Both the position numbers and the translations under genes were made by a program. 64,000 nt of DNA from Paenibacillus sp. DMB5 (lineage in GTDB: Bacteria > Bacillota > Bacilli > Paenibacillales > Paenibacillaceae): NCBI RefSeq assembly GCF_001517085.1, contig NZ_LRAC01000140.1, positions 1-64,000 on the forward strand, written 5' to 3'. The notes under the pieces were generated by a model. That model had not been told where the DNA came from and made no database searches. It saw only the letters and a list, made by a program, of their open reading frames with translations. Shown one piece after another: positions 16,152 to 23,826 of the stretch (position 1 is its first letter; each line of letters begins with the position of its first letter).

Positions 16152-18320
16152 TTACTTGAGCAAAACGAACCCGGCAGACAGCACATCACGGCTGTTCGCC
16201 CCCACATATACATTAAACCTGCCGCTGTCGCTGGTGACACTGAGGTCACTGTGATGATAGCGGAGCTGCTCCTCACCGATGGTAAATGCTACCTCAGTGG
16301 TTTCGCCCGGGGCCAGCTCGATCTGCCGGAAGGCTTTCAGCTCCTTGACCGGACGCACTACTTCACCGGAAATATCGCCTACATACAGCTGGACAGTCTC
16401 AGTTCCCGTTACGCTACCGGTATTGGTGAGCGTCACCTTTACCTCAAGCGGCTGGCTTGCTGTCATCGTGTCTGAGGAAAGCGTCAGGCCTTCATAAGCA
16501 AAGGTTGTATAGCTAAGTCCGAACCCGAACGGCAGCAGCGGTTCGTTCGGAGCATCGATATATTTGGAGATATAACGGTTGCCGTCCTCCACTTCCGGCT
16601 TTGGCCTGCCGGTATTGAAATGGTTGTAATAGACCGGTATCTGTCCTGCTGAATCCGGGAATGACATGGTCAGCCGGCCGGAAGGATTCACCCGTCCGTA
16701 CAGCAGGCCGGCCAGCGCAGCCCCGCCTTCACTGCCCGGGAACCAGGCTTCCAGCACGGCATCCGCCTGGTCGTACACCCCATGCAGGTCAAGCGGACGG
16801 CCGTTGAACAGTACCGTTACTAACGGTTTGCCGAGCCCCTTCATCGCCCGGATCAATTCCAGCTGCGCCTCGGGCAGCCTGATGTTGGTACGGCTGCCGC
16901 CCTCGCCGCTCATGTCGGAGGCTTCGCCGAGGGCCAGCACAATCACATCGGCCTCCTCAGCTGCGCTCACCGCTGCCGCCTTCTGCTCTGCGGTTATCGT
17001 CTCAATGCCTGAGCCTTCGGCTACTGTAATAAGATCAGGATTGCCAATTACTGAACGCATGGCATCACTGAGCTTCACCGCATGTTCCTTGGAGCCGGTC
17101 CACGACCACCAGCCCAGAATATCGCCGCTGGACGCAAAAGGACCAATCACGGCTACCCGCTGCTCCGGCCGGAGCGGCAATACACCTTCATTTTTCAGCA
17201 GTACAGTCGACTTTTCTGCCAGCTCGCGTGCCGCCTGACGGTGTTCAGCGGAGAATACGATTTCCTTCTCCAGCACCGGGTCAGCTCCGCGCATCGGGCT
17301 TGCGAACAAGCCGAGCTTTTCTTTGAGCTGCAGGATACGAAGCACTGCTTCATCAATCAGGGCTTCATCGACAAGCCCTTCATCCACCAGCTGAGGCAGA
17401 TGATGCAGATAGCTGGTTGTCATCATATCGATATCCACACCGGCCCGGATCGCTTTGAAGGCCGCTTCCTTATCATCCTCTGCCGCACCATGCGCGACCA
17501 TTTCCTTGATGGATGCCCAGTCGGAAATAATGACTCCGTCAAAGCCCCATTCTGTCCGCAGCAGATCTCGCAGCAGCTTGCGGTTACCGGTTGCCGGTAT
17601 CCCGTCAACGATGTTGAACGAGGTCATGACCATCTCTGCTCCGGCATCAACTGCTGCTTTGTAAGCAGGCAGGTAATATTCCCGCAGCTGGCGTTCAGAC
17701 AGGTCCACAGTATTATAGTCCCTGCCGCCCTCGGCAGCGCCATAAGCGGCAAAATGCTTGACGCATGCAGCTACACGTGAGTGATCACCTGCAAGGTCAT
17801 CACCTTGGAAGCCCTTGACAAACGCTTCCGCGAATACACCGTTCAGGTACGGATCTTCGCCGGTCGATTCCATCACCCGCCCCCAGCGCGGATCACGGGT
17901 CAAATCAACCATAGGGGCAAAGGTTACGTGCAGACCGGAGACAGCTGCTTCCCTTGCTGCAATCTCGGCACTCTTCTCCGCAAGCTCCGGATTCCAGGAG
18001 CTGCCGATTGCCAGAGGGATCGGGAATATGGTCTTGAAGCCATGGACAATATCGGCCATGAACAGCAGCGGAATGCCAAGCCGGTTATTCTCCAGATGAG
18101 CTTTCTGCACCGCCATCATTTTGGCGGCACCGGCTACACCCAGCACTGAACCGGCATTGCGGACCGCCTCACTGCCAATGCCAAGCTCTTCCATCGGACC
18201 GGTAATTTCCGATTCGTCACCCGGCTCATCATAGAACGGTGCTGCCAGTTGAAGAAGCTGTGCAACTTTTTCTTCAAGAGTCATATGCTTCACATATTTG
18301 TTGTATAAGTGCTCAGTCAT
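16152..18320 (-). CDS. GH3 beta-glucosidase, probable sophorose-type
   Basis: A 722-residue retaining beta-glucosidase without signal peptide. The GH3 N-terminal domain (FAPMVDLTRDPRWGRVMES, then GVIISDWASIKEM carrying the nucleophile Asp) is followed by the alpha/beta sandwich domain (VLALGEASDMSGEGGSRTNI) and a fibronectin-III-like end (ETVQLYVGDISGEVVRPVKEL). This order is the BglX type. Next to a long GH94 enzyme it parallels Lin1840, which hydrolyses sophorose and related disaccharides left by the phosphorylase. The gene starts its own transcript, with operator-like sites at 18351-18442 and ribosome binding site AGGGGG nine bases before ATG. Substrate is inferred from context. Confidence 0.9.
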   Translation of the reverse strand: MTEHLYNKYVKHMTLEEKVAQLLQLAAPFYDEPGDESEITGPMEELGIGSEAVRNAGSVLGVAGAAKMMAVQKAHLENNRLGIPLLFMADIVHGFKTIFPIPLAIGSSWNPELAEKSAEIAAREAAVSGLHVTFAPMVDLTRDPRWGRVMESTGEDPYLNGVFAEAFVKGFQGDDLAGDHSRVAACVKHFAAYGAAEGGRDYNTVDLSERQLREYYLPAYKAAVDAGAEMVMTSFNIVDGIPATGNRKLLRDLLRTEWGFDGVIISDWASIKEMVAHGAAEDDKEAAFKAIRAGVDIDMMTTSYLHHLPQLVDEGLVDEALIDEAVLRILQLKEKLGLFASPMRGADPVLEKEIVFSAEHRQAARELAEKSTVLLKNEGVLPLRPEQRVAVIGPFASSGDILGWWSWTGSKEHAVKLSDAMRSVIGNPDLITVAEGSGIETITAEQKAAAVSAAEEADVIVLALGEASDMSGEGGSRTNIRLPEAQLELIRAMKGLGKPLVTVLFNGRPLDLHGVYDQADAVLEAWFPGSEGGAALAGLLYGRVNPSGRLTMSFPDSAGQIPVYYNHFNTGRPKPEVEDGNRYISKYIDAPNEPLLPFGFGLSYTTFAYEGLTLSSDTMTASQPLEVKVTLTNTGSVTGTETVQLYVGDISGEVVRPVKELKAFRQIELAPGETTEVAFTIGEEQLRYHHSDLSVTSDSGRFNVYVGANSRDVLSAGFVLLK

Positions 18321-18350
18321 GGCTGTATTCCCCCTATCAAAACAATTCTA

Positions 18351-18442
18351 TTCGAATCGTTTTTCTATATTTTCCCCTTTTAAAATAAGGTTTTAATTGA
18401 ATTCAATTTTCTTAAATTCATAAACGTTTCTATTCGTTTCGA
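18351..18442 (-). promoter_or_regulatory. Operator-like sites upstream of GH3-GH94 unit
   Basis: TTCGAATCGTTTTTC (18351-18365) shares the core CGAATCGTTT with the site in front of the binding-protein gene. AAACGTTTC (18422-18430) and ATTCGTTTCGA (18432-18442) are further half-site-like words. They fit a LacI-family repressor with CG at the centre, presumably the one encoded at 19251-20243. The region between the sites is AT-rich and promoter-like, but no single promoter is clear. Confidence 0.55.
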
Positions 18443-18477
18443 CAGAAAGCCTGTTCCTTGGCAAATCCGCAAAGGTG

Positions 18478-19235
18478 CTATAAAGGAAGCCATTCCAGAA
18501 TTCTTGTCAGTTGCCGGTCCCAATAGTCCCAATCATGGCCTCCCAGACCTTCGTCATAGGTGATATCGAGGCGGCGGACATCGCCTGATCAAGAAAAGCA
18601 CGGTTCGCATCATACAGAAAGTCTTCTGTGCCGCAGCACTGGTACAATCTGGGCGGAGCTTCAGCCGCTGCCGCCTTGACGGCAAGCGCGAACAGATCCT
18701 CTCCGCTGTCGCGCAGCTCATCCGCTGAGCCGAATATCCGGCCGGCTTCACCAGGCTGAAAGCCGTTTGGTCCGGTTACGCGCCGGACAATATCAAGGCC
18801 CCCGGACAGGCTCGCGGCAGCCGCATAACGCTCCGGATGGCGCAAAGCCAGCTTAAAGGCACCGTAACCGCCCATGGAGATTCCGGCCGCAAAGGTATCC
18901 TCCCTGCGGCCCGAAATGGCAAAAGCTCGCTGGACAATTCCGGGCAGTTCCTCACTTAAGTAAGTGAAGTAGGCACCGCCCTGCTTCATATCCGTATAAT
19001 AGCTGCGGTCAGCCCGCGGCAATACGAGTGCCAGGCCTCTGCTCTCGGCGTAACGCTCAATTGCCGAGCTTCGTGTCCACTCCGTATGATCACCGCCAAG
19101 CCCGTGCAGCAGATACAGCACCGGGTATTTCCCGTCCCGTCCCGCGGACGGCGGAGCATTAAGCGGAAGCACGACTCCAACTTCTGTTGACATTCCTAGT
19201 GTTTCGGAATATAACGACATCTGCATATAAGCCAA
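18478..19235 (-). CDS. Alpha/beta-hydrolase esterase (tributyrin esterase type), frameshifted near the 3' end
   Basis: A carboxylesterase of the EstA/esterase-D-like family. LLHGLGGDHTEW forms the oxyanion region, and GISMGGYGAF holds the nucleophile Ser. The Asp is in CCGTEDFLYDAN. In the first frame the protein ends at 18507 with an unrelated tail, MTKVWEAMIGTIGTGN. The next frame instead reads DVRRLDITYDEGLGGHD then WDYWDRQL, ending at 18478, which contains the catalytic His (GGHDWDYWD) and the normal family ending. A single missing base near 18585-18595 explains this. As written the enzyme lacks its His. It lies 15 bases after the LacI gene in the glucan operon and might deacylate substituted oligosaccharides (inference). 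Confidence 0.8.
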
Positions 19236-19250
19236 AGTGATTCACTCCGA

Positions 19251-20243
19251 TTAACCCTGTATTTTAACCGATTTCCGCTCCATCAGCTCGATCTTAAGCT
19301 TGTAAAAATCATTAACCGCATCTCCGTTAAGCATCTGGAAGAGCAAATGGCCGGCAAGCGAGCCTGATTCGTACATCGGCTGGCGGATCGTCGTCAGAGG
19401 TGGATGAATATATTCGGCCAGCTGAATATCGTCGAATCCGATGACTGAAATATCGTCCGGAACTGAGATTTCAGCTTCCTCGAAGGCTTTCATGCCCCCG
19501 ACGGCCATTTCATCGTTAGCAAAGAATACCGCTGTCGGCAGCTCGCCCTGCATCAGCATCATTTTGGTAGCTTTATAACCGCCTTCGCGGATGAAATTGC
19601 CGCTGAGCTTCCATTTAGCCTTTTCGGCAAGACCGGCTTCCTGCATCGCACGGAGATACCCCTGATACCGCAGCGCATTGTCATAGGAATCGGCCGGTCC
19701 GCTGATATAAGCAATTGAGCTATGTCCGTTCTCGATAAGGTGCCGCGTGGCACTGTAACCGCCCTGCTCTCCGTCAACGACTACATTGATCAGCCCTTCA
19801 CCGGCAATCAGCCGGTCCATAACGACAATCGGAAAACGCGGTCCGGCTGCCGCATGCAGAATCTCATCTGTAATGTTATGGGCCAGTACAATTGCCCCGT
19901 CAACCCGCTTCTCCATCATGTAACGGACAGCTGTCGAGCCTTTTCCGCCCATGGAGCTGCAGGCAATCAGGTCATAAGAGTTCGATAAAGCTACATCCTG
20001 AATGCTGCGGATCAATTCCGAATAATAAGGGCCGGACAAATCCCGCAGAATCAGAGCTATTGTATTGGTCCGGCTCCGCTTAAGATCCATAGCAAAACCG
20101 TTCTTCTGATAATTAAGCTGCCGTGCCGCTTCCAGCACCTTTTCTCTCGTCTTTGCGCTGACCTTGCTGTCTCCGCTCATCGCATAGGAGGCTGTTGAGA
20201 GCGCCACGCCGGCCAGCTTCGCCACGTCCTTGATTGTTGCCAT
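19251..20243 (-). CDS. LacI-family transcriptional regulator
   Basis: A 330-residue repressor. The N-terminal helix-turn-helix and hinge read MATIKDVAKLAGVALSTASYAMSG and VLEAARQLNYQKNG. The sugar-binding core follows, with FFANDEMAVGGMKAF and VIGFDDIQLAEYIHPPLTT. The ATG at 20243 has ribosome binding site AGGAAGG at a good distance. The upstream TTG at 20252 touches the ribosome binding site and is rejected. It sits inside the operon after the second permease gene and is probably autoregulated. Likely operators are the TCGAAWCGTTTCGA-like palindromes at 23477-23490 and 23657-23672 and the related sites before GH3. The inducer would be the imported oligosaccharide or a breakdown product. Confidence 0.9.
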   Translation of the reverse strand: MATIKDVAKLAGVALSTASYAMSGDSKVSAKTREKVLEAARQLNYQKNGFAMDLKRSRTNTIALILRDLSGPYYSELIRSIQDVALSNSYDLIACSSMGGKGSTAVRYMMEKRVDGAIVLAHNITDEILHAAAGPRFPIVVMDRLIAGEGLINVVVDGEQGGYSATRHLIENGHSSIAYISGPADSYDNALRYQGYLRAMQEAGLAEKAKWKLSGNFIREGGYKATKMMLMQGELPTAVFFANDEMAVGGMKAFEEAEISVPDDISVIGFDDIQLAEYIHPPLTTIRQPMYESGSLAGHLLFQMLNGDAVNDFYKLKIELMERKSVKIQG

Positions 20244-20284
20244 CTGATTCAATCCTTCCTGAGCCTAGCAATTGGTTACTTATA

Positions 20285-21109
20285 CTATTTTATGCCGGAG
20301 ATCGTATATCCTTCTATGATATGCTTCTGGAAGAAGATAAATATAATAATGATAGGAATAACCATAAAGGCAGCGCCGGCCATCTGCAGCCCGAATTCCG
20401 TACCGTATTGCCCCTTCAGCAGTGACAAACCGACAGACAGCGTGTACAGCCGTTCGTCATTGGCAATAATCAGCGGCCACAGGAAGCTGTTCCAGGCACC
20501 GATAAAGGTCAGAATTCCCTGAACGGCAAATACCGGTTTGACAATTGGAACAATCAGCTGGAAAAAGATCCGGAGTTCGCCCGCACCGTCAAGTCTTGCC
20601 GCCTCCAGCAGATCGATCGGAATCGTCGTCATAAACTGGCGGAACAGGAAAATCGCGAACGCGCCAACCAGCCCCGGCAGCACGATTCCCGCCATGGTAT
20701 TCACCAGGCCCATCTGATTGATGATCAGATAAGTCGGGATCATGGTCACCTGGCCGGGGATCATCATGGTTGCCAGGATAATATAGAAGAACTTGTTTCT
20801 GCCCGGAAAATCAAATTTGGCAAAAGCATATCCGGCCATTGCATTCAGGAACAGCCCGACAAATGAACACAGAACGATAGTCAGCGTGTTTTTCAAATAT
20901 ACAAGAAAGTCCATTTTAACGAACAGATCCCGGTAATTGTTAAACGTGGGATGGTTCGGGAACAGCGTTGGCGGGATAACCGTAAATTCATTTTCAGGCT
21001 TAAAGGATGATCCGATCATCCAGATAAACGGTACCATCATCAGAAGTCCTCCGATGATGAGCAGCGTAATCATAATTCCTTTTTCCACTCTCTTCATTCT
21101 AAGAGCCAT
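20285..21109 (-). CDS. Carbohydrate ABC transporter permease, MalG type
   Basis: A 274-residue inner-membrane permease of the carbohydrate-uptake-1 family. Six hydrophobic segments are visible. The EAA loop reads LLEAARLDGAGELRIFFQLI, which contacts the ATPase. The C-terminus FFQKHIIEGYTISGIK is typical of MalG-type permeases. The ribosome binding site AAGGAGGAAAC precedes ATG. It is 41 bases after the other permease gene. No ATPase gene is in the operon, so a shared MsmX-type ATPase encoded elsewhere is expected, as in many Bacillota. Confidence 0.92.
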   Translation of the reverse strand: MALRMKRVEKGIMITLLIIGGLLMMVPFIWMIGSSFKPENEFTVIPPTLFPNHPTFNNYRDLFVKMDFLVYLKNTLTIVLCSFVGLFLNAMAGYAFAKFDFPGRNKFFYIILATMMIPGQVTMIPTYLIINQMGLVNTMAGIVLPGLVGAFAIFLFRQFMTTIPIDLLEAARLDGAGELRIFFQLIVPIVKPVFAVQGILTFIGAWNSFLWPLIIANDERLYTLSVGLSLLKGQYGTEFGLQMAGAAFMVIPIIIIFIFFQKHIIEGYTISGIK

Positions 21110-21150
21110 GCCAGTTTCCTCCTTCTTAAGCCTGCGGCGTCAGCCGGAGC

Positions 21151-22059
21151 TTAATATTCCACTTCTTTCTTTTTGACCGCGAATTGGATCAGTGTCGCAA
21201 TAATGATAATGATGAACAGCACGAATGAGCCGGAGGCCGCATAACCGAATTTGCTAAGCTGGAACCCGTTATTGTAAATAAAGAGCGCCATCGACATCGT
21301 GGCATTCAGCGGTCCGCCCTTGGTCATTACCAGCGGTTCTTCGAAGAATTGAATCCAGCCGATCAAGGTCGTAATGGTCACAAAGAAAGTAGCGAAGCCC
21401 AGCAGGGGAACTGTAATGTAGCGGAGCTTTTTCCAGCCGGTCGCACCGTCGATTTCAGCCGCTTCGTAATAGGAACGCGGAATTCCCTGCAATGCTGCCA
21501 GGAAGATGATCATATTCAGACCGATTGATTTCCAGAACGCCAGCAGTATCAATGAAAATTTAGCCAGAACAGGGTCCTGAAGCCACTGCTGCGCCGGTAA
21601 ACCAAACCAGGAAAGTACATAGTTAAATAATCCGTAAGACCCGTTATACAGATACCCCCATACCACTGCTACCGCCACAATGTTCGTGATGGAGGGCATG
21701 TAATAGATAACCCGGAAGCTTTTGAACAGCCAGCCGGTACCATAGTTAAGCAGCAGTGCAACAGCCATAGAGGCAATGACAACCATCGGTACTCCAATCA
21801 CTACATAAATCAAGGTATTATACATCGATTTCAAAAAAATCGGATCTTTAAAAATATCAATATAGTTCCTGAAGCCGATCCCGCTGATATTCGAATAATC
21901 CGCAAGGCCGACCAGATCCATATCCGTAAAGCTGATTACAAGTGCAATGATGATCGGAATGATCGAAAACAGCGTCAGCAGGATGACTGCCGGAGCGATA
22001 AACAAATATGGAACCTTATGCTTGTTCAGTTGCTTCACAAATGAGCTCACTTGCCTCAC
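21151..22059 (-). CDS. Carbohydrate ABC transporter permease, MalF type
   Basis: A 302-residue membrane protein with six hydrophobic segments and the EAA motif YYEAAEIDGATGWKKLRYIT. It pairs with the MalG-type permease to form the channel for the binding protein encoded just upstream. The N-terminus is ambiguous: GTG codons occur at 22059, 22050 and 22038 (MRQVSSFVKQLNK for the first), and no ribosome binding site clearly decides. A 9-pair hairpin lies between it and the binding-protein gene, probably allowing higher expression of the latter. The substrate is probably a beta-glucan oligosaccharide, by context. Confidence 0.92.
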   Translation of the reverse strand: MRQVSSFVKQLNKHKVPYLFIAPAVILLTLFSIIPIIIALVISFTDMDLVGLADYSNISGIGFRNYIDIFKDPIFLKSMYNTLIYVVIGVPMVVIASMAVALLLNYGTGWLFKSFRVIYYMPSITNIVAVAVVWGYLYNGSYGLFNYVLSWFGLPAQQWLQDPVLAKFSLILLAFWKSIGLNMIIFLAALQGIPRSYYEAAEIDGATGWKKLRYITVPLLGFATFFVTITTLIGWIQFFEEPLVMTKGGPLNATMSMALFIYNNGFQLSKFGYAASGSFVLFIIIIIATLIQFAVKKKEVEY

Positions 22060-22108
22060 ACCCTTTCCCTTTCTATCCCCTCTCTCCCGTCAGGAAGAGA
22101 AACAAGCT

Positions 22109-22149
22109 GACTGCCGGAACCTCAGCCTCATGGCGAGATCCCGGCAGTC
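22109..22149 (-). other. Intercistronic hairpin between binding-protein and permease genes
   Basis: GACTGCCGG (22109-22117) and CCGGCAGTC (22141-22149) form a perfect 9-pair stem with no T run. Such hairpins after a binding-protein gene commonly stabilise its mRNA. Confidence 0.6.
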
Positions 22150-22171
22150 CGCCTGTTGGCATTAAGCCTGT

Positions 22172-23412
22172 TTATTTGTTCCCGAGCAGTTCATTAGCCT
22201 TGTCGTTCAGCTTATCCAGCTCAGTCTGTGTATCAGCACCGCCGATTGTAATTTGTTCGAAGGCAGCCATTGCCGCCTGGGCAATTTCTTCGTACTCTTT
22301 AACGGTAGGGGCGGACGTGAGTTTTCCAGCTGTTTACCGAAAGCGGCAATCATCGGATCACTAAGCGCTTCGTTGGACCAGGCAGCCTTCAGGGCCGGCA
22401 TGGAGTTTGAAGTTTCATAGTATTTAAGCTGTGCTTCCTGCTCAGCCATGAACGCAATGAACTTGGCGGCTTCGTCAGGGTTTTTGCTGTAGTTGAAAAT
22501 GGACAGATCCGCACCGCCGATCGAAGAGGTATTCGTTACTTTGGCCGGCAGGGTCGTTACCGCCCACTTCCCGTCAATCTCCGGCGCCTTATCTTTAACA
22601 GTCTGAATCATCCAAGGTCCGCTGATGAACATGGCCATTTTGCCGTCTTTAAATGCTGCCACTGTATCAAGGTCTGTACCTTTTGGCGATAGCCCTTCAT
22701 CATAGAAGCTTTTCAGGAAGTCAACCGTTTCTACATAAGCCGGCTGATTGAACTGCGGCTGGCGGTTTGCGTCAATAATGTCACTGCCGTTCTGCCAGGC
22801 AAAAATGACAGGGAAGATAGAGTCTTTACCTTCGATCGGCAGGGCATAATGACCGGCTCCGCCCTTTTCGACCAGCTTTCTGCTGGCATCCTTCAGCTCA
22901 TCCCAGGTCTTGGGACCCTCTGGATAGCCTACTTCACTGAGCAGATCCGTCCGGTAAAACATAGCACGTGTCTCTACATAGAACGGAATACCTACCGTCT
23001 GATCTTCATACTTTGTGGTTTCAACAGCACCCTCAAAGAAGTTTTCCGCTTTCATGCTTGGATATTGTTCGATATAAGGGGTCAAGTCTTTCAGGGCACC
23101 GGCAGCTGCAAATTCAGGAACCCAGGTTGTACCCATCTGAACAACGTCAGGGCCGTTTTTGGATGCTACCGCAGTCAGCAGCTTATCGTGTGCCGTATCC
23201 CAAGGGATAGCTTGCACCTCTACTGTAATGCCGGGATTCGCAGCTTCGTACATTTCAGCAATCGGTTCGACCGTATCCGCTGTACCCATAAACCATACTT
23301 TCAAAGTTTTGCTGTCTCCGGCAGCAGAATTGTTTGAATTGCCGCAGCCTGCTGCAACCAAGGAAAAGCTCATCAGTAGTGCTGCAATCTTAACTCCGGT
23401 TTTCTTTTTCAT
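22172..23412 (-). CDS. Extracellular sugar-binding lipoprotein, frameshifted near the 3' end
   Basis: The solute-binding protein of the importer. It has a lipoprotein signal with lipobox VAAGC (about residues 19-23) followed by a family-1 sugar-binding fold (KVWFMGTADTVEPIAEMYE; ISGPWMIQTVKD). In the first frame it ends at 22207 in an atypical basic tail (KSTKKLPRRQW). From about 22325 the next frame reads SAPTVKEYEEIAQAAMAAFE and ends in LDKLNDKANELLGNK with a stop at 22172, a normal ending for this family. A one-base loss around 22316-22330 is the simplest reading. It is the first gene of the operon with a strong promoter, two operators and a 5' leader of about 260 bases. Lin1841 of Listeria is the functional parallel. 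Confidence 0.88.
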
Positions 23413-23476
23413 TCTTCTTTCACCCCTGTTGTAGTGTGTGCCAAACTTGAAAATACTATGAAATAAAGCCCTTACA

Positions 23477-23490
23477 TCGAAACGTTTCGA
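23477..23490. promoter_or_regulatory. Perfect palindromic LacI-type operator
   Basis: TCGAAACGTTTCGA is a perfect 14-base palindrome centred on CG, in the 5' leader of the binding-protein gene. It matches the symmetry of LacI-family operators. Confidence 0.7.
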
Positions 23491-23656
23491 TTAATATCGA
23501 AAAAAAATTCGAGTTACCGCACATCATTTCTCGCCTGAACAATGCATTCAGGATATTATTAACCCGATTTCCAGTCATTGAAACGAGATTAATAACGCTT
23601 TCACTCCCATTTGCCCGTATTAGTCTTCCAGACAGTAGTTGTTCTTTCACCATAAA

Positions 23657-23672
23657 CTCGAATCGTTTCGAT
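23657..23672. promoter_or_regulatory. LacI-type operator at the transcription start
   Basis: CTCGAATCGTTTCGAT differs from the 23477 palindrome at one central position. It lies immediately downstream of the -10 box of the binding-protein promoter, an ideal site for repression. Confidence 0.7.
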
Positions 23673-23678
23673 AACCAT

Positions 23679-23707
23679 ATTATAAAACGATGTGTTAGCG
23701 ATTTCAA
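23679..23707 (-). promoter_or_regulatory. Near-consensus sigma-A promoter of the glucan importer operon
   Basis: On the minus strand TTGAAA (23702-23707), a 17-base spacer, and consensus TATAAT (23679-23684). The predicted start falls in the adjoining operator. The remaining 5' leader to ATG (about 260 bases) contains no gene. Confidence 0.82.
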
Positions 23708-23757
23708 GTACCTTACACAAAAATCTTTTCGGTGGTCAGCTATGTATAGCAGTGCAC

Positions 23758-23814
23758 AAAAAAGCCGGAAGCTGCTTATTTGCGGTTTACGCATTTGAAA
23801 CAGCCTCCGGCCTT
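23758..23814 (-). terminator. Terminator of the multidomain secreted-protein gene
   Basis: On the minus strand GCCGGAGGCTG and CAGCTTCCGGC flank a long loop, followed by TTTTTT. Confidence 0.75.
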
Positions 23815-23826
23815 AGTCTATTTAAT

